From Eubacteriales bacterium (GTDB taxonomy: Bacteria; Bacillota; Clostridia; Acetivibrionales; JANLFN01), in contig JANLFN010000001.1 of assembly GCA_024655885.1 (NCBI GenBank), positions 310,001 to 374,000 on the forward strand: a DNA stretch of 64,000 nt, given 5' to 3'. A model generated the notes under the pieces. The model was not told the origin of the DNA. It saw nothing but the letters and a program-made list of their open reading frames with translations, and ran no database searches. Both the position numbers and the translations under genes were made by a program. Positions 9,362 through 16,890 of this stretch are shown piece by piece. Position 1 is the stretch's first letter, and the number at the start of each line of letters is the position of its first letter.

Positions 9362-9403
9362 TTTTGAAAAATAGGAAAAGAAAAGAGGACATTAATTGCA
9401 GCT

Positions 9404-10573
9404 ATGGCAAAGGTATTTTTGTTCAAGGGTAAGGAAAAGAGGGTGGAATATGGGCACCCATGGATATTCAAAAGCGATATAGAAAGCATCAGCGGAAGCT
9501 TCAGGCCCGGCGATGCCATAGAAGTGTACAGCAGGGGAAACAGGTTTTTGGGCATGGGTTATATAAACCCAAAGTCTCAAATTACCGTGAGGATGCTGTC
9601 CCCCGAGCATGAAGAAATCAACGGCGATTTCTTTTACAGGCGTATATCCTCCGCCTGGGATTACAGAAAAAAAATCGCCGACACTCAGAGCTGCAGGGTG
9701 GTCTTTGCCGAGTCCGATTTCCTCCCTGCCCTCATCGTTGATAAATTTGGAGATTACCTGGTGGTGCAAACCCTTGCCATGGGCATGGACAGGCATAAGG
9801 AAGAAGTTGTGGAAATACTGGACGAAATCATAAAGCCGGCCGGAATCTTTGAAAGAAACGATGTCCCTGTACGGGAACTGGAGGGACTGGAGCAGAAGAA
9901 GGGCTACCTGAAAGGCCATTTTGACACAAAAGTCCAAATGGTGGAGAACGGCATAAAATTTACGGTTGATGTGGAAAATGGCCAAAAGACCGGGTTTTTC
10001 CTGGATCAAAAGGAAAACCGTGCCGCCATAAAACCCCTGGTTAAAGGCGCAAAGGTGCTGGACTGCTTCAGCCATACAGGTTCTTTTGCGCTGCATGCGG
10101 CGTATTATGGGGCACAGGATGTCCTTGGCATAGATATTTCAGCCCATGCAGTGGAATTTGCCGCACATAATGCGAGACAAAACGGCCTGGAGCACATCTG
10201 CCGCTTTGAAACGGCAAATGCTTTTGATAAATTGAGGGAACTGGATGACCAAGGCCAAAAGTTTGATGTTGTCATCCTGGATCCCCCTGCTTTTGCAAAA
10301 ACCCGAAGTGCCGTTGAAGGGGCGGTGAGAGGCTATAAGGAGATCAATTTAAGGGCTATGAAAATTATAAGCAGCGGCGGCTTCCTTGTGACCTGTTCAT
10401 GCTCACACCATGTGGACCCCGACCTTTTTATGGACATCATTTACAGCTCAGCCATTGATGCCAAAAGAAAGGTAAGGCTTGTAGAGTACAGGGGCCAGGC
10501 CAAGGACCACCCCGTCCTTCTCGCCTCAGAGGAAACCCAGTACTTAAAATGCGCCATACTGCAGGTGGTGTAG
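9404..10573 (+). CDS. Class I SAM-dependent rRNA (cytosine-C5) methyltransferase, RlmI/YwbD family
   Basis: Predicted large-subunit rRNA m5C methyltransferase. The N-terminal part (1-75) is a PUA-like RNA-binding domain beginning GHPWIFKSDI. A linker follows, then a Rossmann methyltransferase with the SAM motif VLDCFSHTGSFALHAA near 225 and motif IV DPPAFAKT near 295. The CSCSHH segment near 335 holds the expected cysteines. The 389-residue length is typical. It lies 42 bp after gatD on the same strand and may be cotranscribed. Whether its target is the E. coli RlmI site cannot be told from sequence. Confidence 0.88.
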   Translation: MAKVFLFKGKEKRVEYGHPWIFKSDIESISGSFRPGDAIEVYSRGNRFLGMGYINPKSQITVRMLSPEHEEINGDFFYRRISSAWDYRKKIADTQSCRVVFAESDFLPALIVDKFGDYLVVQTLAMGMDRHKEEVVEILDEIIKPAGIFERNDVPVRELEGLEQKKGYLKGHFDTKVQMVENGIKFTVDVENGQKTGFFLDQKENRAAIKPLVKGAKVLDCFSHTGSFALHAAYYGAQDVLGIDISAHAVEFAAHNARQNGLEHICRFETANAFDKLRELDDQGQKFDVVILDPPAFAKTRSAVEGAVRGYKEINLRAMKIISSGGFLVTCSCSHHVDPDLFMDIIYSSAIDAKRKVRLVEYRGQAKDHPVLLASEETQYLKCAILQVV

Positions 10574-10612
10574 CCCTGCACAATATAGGTATCCCACTTT
10601 AGAACTGTTGTA

Positions 10613-11935
10613 TTAAATAATTTCCCTCTTTTCGATAACGGTACTCCCGTACTTGCTCGCTGCGGCAAGGAGCTCCTGCATAATACCGTCCGAAAAATCG
10701 CCAATAACCACTCCGGCCTTCCCCTTATACAACCTCAGCGCCTTCTCCAGGGCGGCCGGACTCTTGGTTTCAAAAACCAGGGGAGCCTTCAAATAAGCCT
10801 GGGCCGCATTCACAACTTTAGCCAGCAGGCCGGGATCCCCTTTGACCGCATCCACATTCACATAGACGGCCTCATAGTCCCCGGTGGCCATATCCAGGGC
10901 TTTATCCGCCACAAAGGCCAGGTTGCCGTTTTTAAGCTCATCCAGCAGTTCCCGGTCCTTCTCCGCATGGATGAAGCCCAGGTTCAGGCCCTGAAATTGG
11001 TCCTCGTGGACAACTCTAACGTCGGAGGTTATCAGCCGGCCGCACTTTCGGGCCTCTTCGGGCACTTCGGATGCCTCCGCCGCGGCTTTGATGGAGCGGA
11101 TGTATTCGGGGGTGGTGCCGCAGCATCCGCCGATGAGCCTCGCCCCATACCGGATAAACTCCCCGGTCAGCGCTGAAAAGGCCTCCACTGGTTCCTGGTA
11201 GACAAGCTCCCCATTGACAAGCTGGGGCAAACCGGCATTGGGCTTTATGCTCAGATGGATACCCCCAACCTCCCACATCCTCCTGGCAATCTCCAGCATG
11301 TGACGGGGTCCGAGAGAACAGTTGGTACCGATCATGTCGGCCCCCAGAGATTTTAGTACAGCAGCCGCCAGGTAAGGGTCGGAGCCCATTAAGGTTCTGC
11401 CGTTTGCCTGAAAGGTCAATGAGCATATTACGGGCAGGTTTGAAACATCTTTTGCCGCAAGAAGCGCCGCGCGCATCTGGGCCAGGTCGGTGAACGTCTC
11501 AAAATTGATGATGTCCACCCCACCGTCCACCACGGCCCGAACCTGTTCCTTAAAGGTTTCATAGGCCAAATCAAAGGTTAATTCCCCCGAAGGCTCGAAA
11601 AGCTCTCCTATGGGTCCTATGGATGCGGCCACAAAGCCGTCCTCGCCCATGACTTCTCTGGCAAGTCTGGCTCCCTCGTAATTCAGCTCATATACTTTTT
11701 CTCCAAGGGAGTACATCTCCAGTGCAATACGGTTAGCCTGGAATGTATTTGTCTGTATGACATCCGAGCCGGCTTCCTTGTACTGCCTGTAAATGTTTCT
11801 AACCTTCTCGGGGTATTTCAGGTTCCATTCCTCAGGGCATTCTCCTCCTTTTAGGCCTGCCTTCTGGAGCATAACGCCTTTTGAACCGTCATATATTAAT
11901 ACCTTTTTCTTGATCTCTTTAAGAAAATTCCTCAA
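10613..11935 (-). CDS. Homocysteine S-methyltransferase family protein with an extra C-terminal domain
   Basis: The first 300 residues form the zinc-dependent homocysteine-binding barrel found in the N-terminus of MetH. It starts VLIYDGSKGVMLQKAG (a DGAMGT-type motif) and has the zinc ligands Cys206, Cys271 and Cys272 (GTNC and GGCCG). The remaining 140 residues do not belong to that barrel. Segments such as LAKVVNAAQAYLKAPLVFE recall the start of a pterin-binding domain, but it is far too short to be complete. The methyl donor is unknown. The start is TTG at 11935 behind GGGAGG. It is convergent with the methyltransferase at 9404. No S-box leader is seen upstream. Confidence 0.85.
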   Translation of the reverse strand: MRNFLKEIKKKVLIYDGSKGVMLQKAGLKGGECPEEWNLKYPEKVRNIYRQYKEAGSDVIQTNTFQANRIALEMYSLGEKVYELNYEGARLAREVMGEDGFVAASIGPIGELFEPSGELTFDLAYETFKEQVRAVVDGGVDIINFETFTDLAQMRAALLAAKDVSNLPVICSLTFQANGRTLMGSDPYLAAAVLKSLGADMIGTNCSLGPRHMLEIARRMWEVGGIHLSIKPNAGLPQLVNGELVYQEPVEAFSALTGEFIRYGARLIGGCCGTTPEYIRSIKAAAEASEVPEEARKCGRLITSDVRVVHEDQFQGLNLGFIHAEKDRELLDELKNGNLAFVADKALDMATGDYEAVYVNVDAVKGDPGLLAKVVNAAQAYLKAPLVFETKSPAALEKALRLYKGKAGVVIGDFSDGIMQELLAAASKYGSTVIEKREII

Positions 11936-11981
11936 TGGATTCTTCCTCCCGGTGGACTTTAAAATTTTTTAAATAAAGCAA

Positions 11982-12022
11982 AAGTGATAAACAGAAACAT
12001 TATTTTTTCAGGTTTACCACTT
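11982..12022 (-). terminator. Hairpin between the 88-aa gene and the homocysteine methyltransferase gene
   Basis: Arms of 11 bp (11982-11992 and 12012-12022) with one mismatch; on the minus strand the stem is followed by TTTTGCTTT. This would end transcription from the gene at 12353. Confidence 0.45.
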
Positions 12023-12086
12023 GGCAATACAGAATATATATCATAAATATTACTAAAGGAATAAGCAAAAGGCGGAATAGGATTTG

Positions 12087-12353
12087 TCAGCCGGTTTTTG
12101 AACCGGGTACCAGCAGTGTATATCCTTCGTTGGTGTTAACAATTCTGTTGTACCTGATTTCATAGTCTATCCTCTCACCGGTATGCAAAATAACATATGC
12201 GCATCCGACCATTTCTTCTTTTTCTTTTTCCAGAACAATTTTATACTGCTCATCTTCTATTACTTTAGATATTTCTTCATAATAAAACCTGGTGCTATAG
12301 TCTTTTAGAATTTCAAAAATTACCTTCTCATGTGGGGCTGCTTGACGGGACAT
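12087..12353 (-). CDS. Hypothetical protein, 88 aa
   Basis: I do not recognise this family. The ATG at 12353 has GGAGG seven bases upstream and is preferred to an in-frame start five codons earlier. The protein is soluble, mixed alpha/beta and charged. The N-terminal half is helical and acidic/basic (KVIFEILKDYSTRFYYEEI); the C-terminal half looks like short strands (AYVILHTGERIDYEIRYNRI). It has no cysteine pair, signal or membrane segment. It stands alone on the minus strand between the acyl-CoA ligase and the homocysteine methyltransferase gene, with a hairpin after it. Confidence 0.75.
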   Translation of the reverse strand: MSRQAAPHEKVIFEILKDYSTRFYYEEISKVIEDEQYKIVLEKEKEEMVGCAYVILHTGERIDYEIRYNRIVNTNEGYTLLVPGSKTG

Positions 12354-12494
12354 GATTACCTCCACCATTTATTTTTCTTTATTATATCAGTTGTTCAATA
12401 TGATTTCAATTAATTATTACCATTTATTATAATCTTTTACATCGTGGCTTTTTAAACATGGCCCGTGAATAAAAAGCAAAAGGTGCCAAAGGAA

Positions 12495-14159
12495 TTATGC
12501 CGTTTCTATAGATGCCGCATCCTGCAGGTTCAATTCCTCAATGGCCGCCTCTCTCATCTTATACTTCTGTATTTTGCCGCTGGCTGTCATGGGAAAGCTC
12601 TCCATAAACTTCACGTATTTAGGAGTTTTATGTCTCGCCATATGGCTTTTTACATACTCCTTTATTTCCTCTTCGGTTGTGCAAGCACCCTCCTTCAGGA
12701 TAATGCAGGCCATCACCTCTTCTCCGTACTGCTTGCTGGGAACGCCGATCACCTGTACGTCTTTTACCGCAGGATGGGTATACAAAAATTCCTCTATTTC
12801 CTTTGGATAGATGTTTTCTCCACCCCTTATGATCATATCCTTTATCCGGCCCGTGATCTTGTAGTAGCCGTTTTCATCCACCGTAGCCAGGTCCCCGGTG
12901 TGCAGCCACCCATCCTCATCAATGGCTTGAGCCGTGGCTTCAGGCATTTTATAATAGCCTTTCATTACATTATAGCCCCTTACGACAAATTCTCCCGGGA
13001 CTCCGCAGGGCACTTCCTGGTTGGTGTTAGGGTCAACAACTTTTGTTTCAATAAAAGGAAGCGCCCTGCCCACAGTGGAAACACGCAGTTCTATGCTGTC
13101 ATGTACTCTCGTCTGGGTGCATACCGGAGAAGCTTCGGTCTGTCCGTAAGCAATGGTGATTTCCTTCATCCCCATCAGGTCTACAACCTGTTTCATAACC
13201 TTTATAGGACAGGGTGAACCTGCCATGATCCCTGTCCTCAGCCTGGGAAAGGCGAATTTTTTAAAATCCGGATGCTCCAGCATGGCAATAAACATGGTGG
13301 GCACTCCGTGCACGGCCGTACAGTTTTCATTCTGGATTGCCTCCATTACTTTGAGCGGCTGGAAATAATCCACAGGTACCATTGTGGTGCCATGGGTCAC
13401 ACAGGCCATTACAGCGAGCACACAACCAAAGCAGTGAAAAAACGGGACCGGAATGCACAGCTTATCCTCATGGGTAAAATTCATACAATCGCCGATACAT
13501 TTCCCGTTGTTTACAATATTGTAATGGGTAAGCATTACGCCCTTTGGGAAACCTGTTGTCCCGGAGGTGTACTGCATGTTAACGACCTCGTGTACGTTCA
13601 GGCTGGACTGTACCCTTCTCAGCTCTTCATCCGAAACTTCCTGCGCCATTTCATATAAATCGCGCCAATTGAACATTCCGGGTTGAACACTGTCTCCTAT
13701 ATAAACCACGTTTTTTAAAAAAGGAAGTGAAGGATTGTTCAGTTCGCCGGGTTTGGAATTCTTCAGCTCAGGACACAGCTCATTCAATATCTCCACATAA
13801 TTGCAGTCTTTAAACCCATCTATCAAAACAAGGGTATGGGAATCGGACTGCCTCAAAAGATATTCCAGTTCAAATATTTTATAATTGGTATTGACCGTGA
13901 CCAGAACTGCTCCAATTTTTGCGGCTGCAAACATGGTGATGAGCCACTCCGGATAATTTGTAGCCCATATGGCCACATGATCCCCCTTTTTCACCCCCAT
14001 GGCCATAAAACCCTTGGCAACAGTATTGCATATGTCCCTAAATTCCGAGTAAGTTTTTCTAAAAGGCCTGTCGGTATATAAAACAGCGTCATGGTCGGGA
14101 TACCTGTCCGCCATCTGGTCAAGCAAATCTCCCACTGTAATTTCTAATAAGCGATCCAT
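12495..14159 (-). CDS. AMP-forming acyl-CoA synthetase (fatty-acid CoA ligase family)
   Basis: Member of the ANL superfamily that activates a carboxylic acid with ATP and then transfers it to CoA. Motif A3 YTSGTTGFPKG lies near 190, A5 YGQTEASP near 335, A7 DGWLHTGD near 415, A8 GRIKDMIIRGGENIYP near 435, and the A10 lysine in PMTASGKIQKYK near 525. The 554-residue length is normal. ATG at 14159 is chosen because GGAGGGC lies 8 bases upstream. A complete T-box leader with a Leu (CTC) specifier precedes it and no other gene intervenes, so its expression should follow uncharged tRNA-Leu. This suggests, without proving, a substrate linked to leucine, such as a branched-chain acid. Confidence 0.93.
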   Translation of the reverse strand: MDRLLEITVGDLLDQMADRYPDHDAVLYTDRPFRKTYSEFRDICNTVAKGFMAMGVKKGDHVAIWATNYPEWLITMFAAAKIGAVLVTVNTNYKIFELEYLLRQSDSHTLVLIDGFKDCNYVEILNELCPELKNSKPGELNNPSLPFLKNVVYIGDSVQPGMFNWRDLYEMAQEVSDEELRRVQSSLNVHEVVNMQYTSGTTGFPKGVMLTHYNIVNNGKCIGDCMNFTHEDKLCIPVPFFHCFGCVLAVMACVTHGTTMVPVDYFQPLKVMEAIQNENCTAVHGVPTMFIAMLEHPDFKKFAFPRLRTGIMAGSPCPIKVMKQVVDLMGMKEITIAYGQTEASPVCTQTRVHDSIELRVSTVGRALPFIETKVVDPNTNQEVPCGVPGEFVVRGYNVMKGYYKMPEATAQAIDEDGWLHTGDLATVDENGYYKITGRIKDMIIRGGENIYPKEIEEFLYTHPAVKDVQVIGVPSKQYGEEVMACIILKEGACTTEEEIKEYVKSHMARHKTPKYVKFMESFPMTASGKIQKYKMREAAIEELNLQDAASIETA

Positions 14160-14270
14160 TTTTTTATGCCCTCCATTCATAGTAACAGGTTGAGTCCAAG
14201 GTTGAAAACCCGTACAGCTTTCACAATTTGCTTTGCCTTGCCTTAAGTTCTCGTATTTTTTCTTTATAAC

Positions 14271-14550
14271 AAAAAAACCTCACGCCTCCGGTTAAAGAGA
14301 CGAAAGGTATTTCTTCCGCGGTACCACTCCAATTGATGCGGCGTGCCGCATCCACTCATGTACAAAACCGTACATTTCTTTTTAACGGAAGAAACCGTGC
14401 CAGCCTACTCGTAAAAAAATTTACATTCGGTAGCAAACTCAAGGGCGAGATTCATCAAATCCACCTCTGCCTTGCACCACCCGGCAGCTCTCTTAAGGCT
14501 TGTTCCGACTATTACTCCCTGTCATCGCCGCATTGCTTTATTAAATTTAT
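14271..14550 (-). promoter_or_regulatory. T-box leader (probably leucine-specific) of the acyl-CoA ligase gene
   Basis: On the minus strand a Stem I region contains AGTAATAG, then AGAGAG and GGGTGGTGCAAGGC of the distal loop, then GAA-T-CTC-G followed by CCCTTGAG. This makes CTC (14447-14449, Leu) the specifier. The same counting gives TTC in the pheST leader of this window, which supports the reading. The T-box core GGAGTGGTACCGCGG is at 14316-14330. A terminator hairpin with wobble pairs and seven T's ends at 14271. Transcription antitermination by uncharged tRNA-Leu is expected. Confidence 0.9.
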
Positions 14551-14732
14551 CATATAGCAGCAAAACTATTTATTACACAAAAATAGTTTTGTCTCTCTAT
14601 TCCAAAACTCAATATTTTCAGCACTTCATCTACTGTAGGTACAGCGAGTTTCAGCACCAGTAATAGAGATTAACAATATATTACTATGTAAACGCACATG
14701 ATGTCAATATGGTTGTTAAGTGTATACGAGCA

Positions 14733-15383
14733 TTATACTTTTAAATTGTGTTTAAATGCATAAATGGCCGCCTGGGTCCTATCTGAGACATTGAGCTTTT
14801 TAAAGATATTGGAAACATGGTTTTTTACGGTCTTTTCACTTATGTAAAGCTGCCTGGCAATTTCTTTGTTGATCATACCTTCGGCAATGAGCTCCAGCAC
14901 TTCCACTTCTCTCATGGTCAGGCAGTTCTCATCGTTTTTCTCCCTTTCCCGCAAAGTAACCCTATTGAATTCCTTGACCAGCTCTTTTGTCATATTGGGC
15001 TGGATATAGGATTGTCCTTTGACTACATTTCTTATGGCTTCAATTAAAACCGCAGGCTCCGCATCCTTCAGCAAATAGCCTTCTGCCCCCATTTGAAGCG
15101 TTTTAAACAGATATTCCCTATCCTGGTGAATGGTCAATACGATTATTTTTGACCCACTGTTTTCCTGCCTCAGTTCCTTTATGGCCTGAAGCCCGTTGGT
15201 GCTTGGCATATTAATGTCCATCAGGATCACATCGGGCTTTTTTTCCCGGGCAAGCTTGACAGCTTCATCTCCATTTGACGCCTGCGCTATCACCACAATA
15301 TCGTTTTCCAGTTCCAATATCTGTTTTAGCCCCTGTCTGAACATCGAGTGGTCATCTGCGATCATTACTTTTATTTTTTCCAT
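14733..15383 (-). CDS. degU: NarL/FixJ-type response regulator, DegU-like
   Basis: Receiver domain (1-120) with acidic pocket Asp10/Asp11, phosphoacceptor Asp56 in LMDINMP, Thr84 and Lys106, then a LuxR-type helix-turn-helix (about 150-210) with LTMREVEVLELIAEGMINKEIA and the recognition segment SEKTVKNHVSNIFKKL. The length of 216 and Asp56 both match B. subtilis DegU. It starts 4 bp after degS and forms a two-component pair with it. Target genes cannot be inferred here. Confidence 0.92.
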   Translation of the reverse strand: MEKIKVMIADDHSMFRQGLKQILELENDIVVIAQASNGDEAVKLAREKKPDVILMDINMPSTNGLQAIKELRQENSGSKIIVLTIHQDREYLFKTLQMGAEGYLLKDAEPAVLIEAIRNVVKGQSYIQPNMTKELVKEFNRVTLREREKNDENCLTMREVEVLELIAEGMINKEIARQLYISEKTVKNHVSNIFKKLNVSDRTQAAIYAFKHNLKV

Positions 15384-15387
15384 CTAA

Positions 15388-16554
15388 CTAAAGCCCCTCC
15401 TTCTGCATTAAAGGTATAGCAATAATCAACCGGGTACCTTTCCCCGGCTTTGAACTGATTTCCAGTTCTCCGCTTAAAAGCTCAACCCTCTCCCTCATAC
15501 TGAAAAGGCCGAATCCGCTGTCCATATCATTGCTTCTTGCTTTCAGGTCATCCACATTGAACCCTTTGCCGTCGTCATATATGTAAAGCTTTAATTCCTT
15601 ATCCATAAATTCAAGATTAATTACAACATTCTGGGCCTGGGAATGCTTGTTGATATTGCTTATGGCTTCCTGGATAATCCGGTAAACCGTCAGGGATATC
15701 ACAGGCCGGATATCCGTGCAAAGTCCTCTTGTTTTAAAGGATACCGATATTCCCGACTCTTCTTGGAACGTCATTATGAAACGCTCCAGAGTGGGAACCA
15801 GACCCAGGTCGTCTAAAGACATGGGCCTTAAATTGTATATGATTTTCCTTACGTCCTGCAGGCTTTCTCTTACAATTGCCTTCAAATTTTGCAGTTCCTG
15901 TTTCGCTTTGAAAAAATCCACATCAATGAGCCTTTCGCATATTTCCGCCTTTAAAACAACATTGGACATGGACTGTGCAGGTCCGTCGTGAATTTCACGG
16001 GCTACACGCCTGCGTTCTTCTTCCTGGGCCTTTATGATCCTAAGGCCCAAAAGCTGCCTCTGCTGCAAATCTTCAATCTGAAGGCTGAGCTCCTGGAGAT
16101 CCCCGGTTAGATATCCCATGGCCACATCTACATTGGCTATGAGATTATCCGCCCTTTCAATGGTCCTGTAGGCTTCTTTGATTCTTACCTCCAGGTCGTT
16201 TCTTCTTTTGATGTAATACTGCTCCTGTTCACGCTTGACTGCAAGCTCTATGCGAATGTTGTCGGCTCTTTCATAAGCTCTCTTTAGCTCTTCCTGGCTA
16301 AACCTTTCAAAATTTTTATTCGCCAGCATCAATTTTCTTTTACTATCCTTAAGTTCAGCCTCAAGTACTTCCACAGTATCTATAAGCTCGGTTACCTGCT
16401 GTTTCAACTGTGTAAGCTCCTCCTCCAGCCTTTTATACTCTTTTCTTGCACTTTCGGCAATATCACAGATTTCATTTTTGCTGTTGCTAATGGCTTCAAT
16501 TGTCTTTTTTATGATTTTATCCAACTTTGCAACATCCAGCTTGTAGTTGGCCAC
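15388..16554 (-). CDS. degS: Soluble sensor histidine kinase, DegS-like
   Basis: Cytoplasmic kinase without membrane segments. Residues 1-175 form long helices typical of a coiled-coil sensor region (N-terminal DegS domain). The HisKA_3 dimerisation domain holds His189 in AREIHDGPAQSMSN, and a HATPase_c domain follows (N-box EAISNINKHSQA, G-box DDGKGFN, then GFGLFSMRER). The 388-residue length and His189 match B. subtilis DegS. The phosphorylation partner is DegU, 4 bp downstream. Confidence 0.93.
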   Translation of the reverse strand: MANYKLDVAKLDKIIKKTIEAISNSKNEICDIAESARKEYKRLEEELTQLKQQVTELIDTVEVLEAELKDSKRKLMLANKNFERFSQEELKRAYERADNIRIELAVKREQEQYYIKRRNDLEVRIKEAYRTIERADNLIANVDVAMGYLTGDLQELSLQIEDLQQRQLLGLRIIKAQEEERRRVAREIHDGPAQSMSNVVLKAEICERLIDVDFFKAKQELQNLKAIVRESLQDVRKIIYNLRPMSLDDLGLVPTLERFIMTFQEESGISVSFKTRGLCTDIRPVISLTVYRIIQEAISNINKHSQAQNVVINLEFMDKELKLYIYDDGKGFNVDDLKARSNDMDSGFGLFSMRERVELLSGELEISSKPGKGTRLIIAIPLMQKEGL

Positions 16555-16654
16555 GACTATTCCCTCACCGTTTAAATATAAATTGATTTATTCGACATTA
16601 AATACCAAAAACCCTTTATTTTATTTTATTATATTATTATTTTCCGAGATATAC

Positions 16655-16890
16655 AATAATGCATTCTGTGCTGAGGCGGTAGAATAAGAAAGTAATACGG
16701 ACTGAGGAAGTCAGGCTGTGTAAAAGAGCGGACGGAGGACGCTTCGTACCTTGCGGGAAAAAACATGATCTTAACCTCGAGCATCCGGTGAGCGCTACGG
16801 CAGTTTCAGCTTCTCAGCCCTCCGTTGAATAACCCTCGCAGGTTTTCTGCCTCAGGACATATAATGCGCCATTAGACGCATTATATGTCC
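16655..16890. repeat. MITE-like dispersed repeat, copy A
   Basis: The noncoding stretch between degS and adhE carries CTGAGG motifs in opposite orientation at its two ends and ATAATGC at both tips. Its right end (16801-16890) matches the right end of copy B at 35030-35100: both contain CAGCTTCTCAGCCCTC, then CGCA and TTTCTKCCTCAG, then CATATAATGC. No reading frame is visible inside. It looks like a degenerate non-autonomous element or a family of structured repeats. Confidence 0.5.
16855..16890 (-). terminator. Perfect 14-bp hairpin at the end of adhE
   Basis: GGACATATAATGCG (16855-16868) pairs perfectly with CGCATTATATGTCC (16877-16890) across an 8-base loop and overlaps the last codons of adhE. 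No T run follows on either strand, so it may act as an mRNA 3' stabiliser or weak terminator. It is also the tip of repeat copy A. Confidence 0.4.

Noticed and set aside
14333-14663. Open frames on the plus strand in the T-box region
   Set aside because: They read the complement of the T-box leader and have no ribosome sites or family resemblance.
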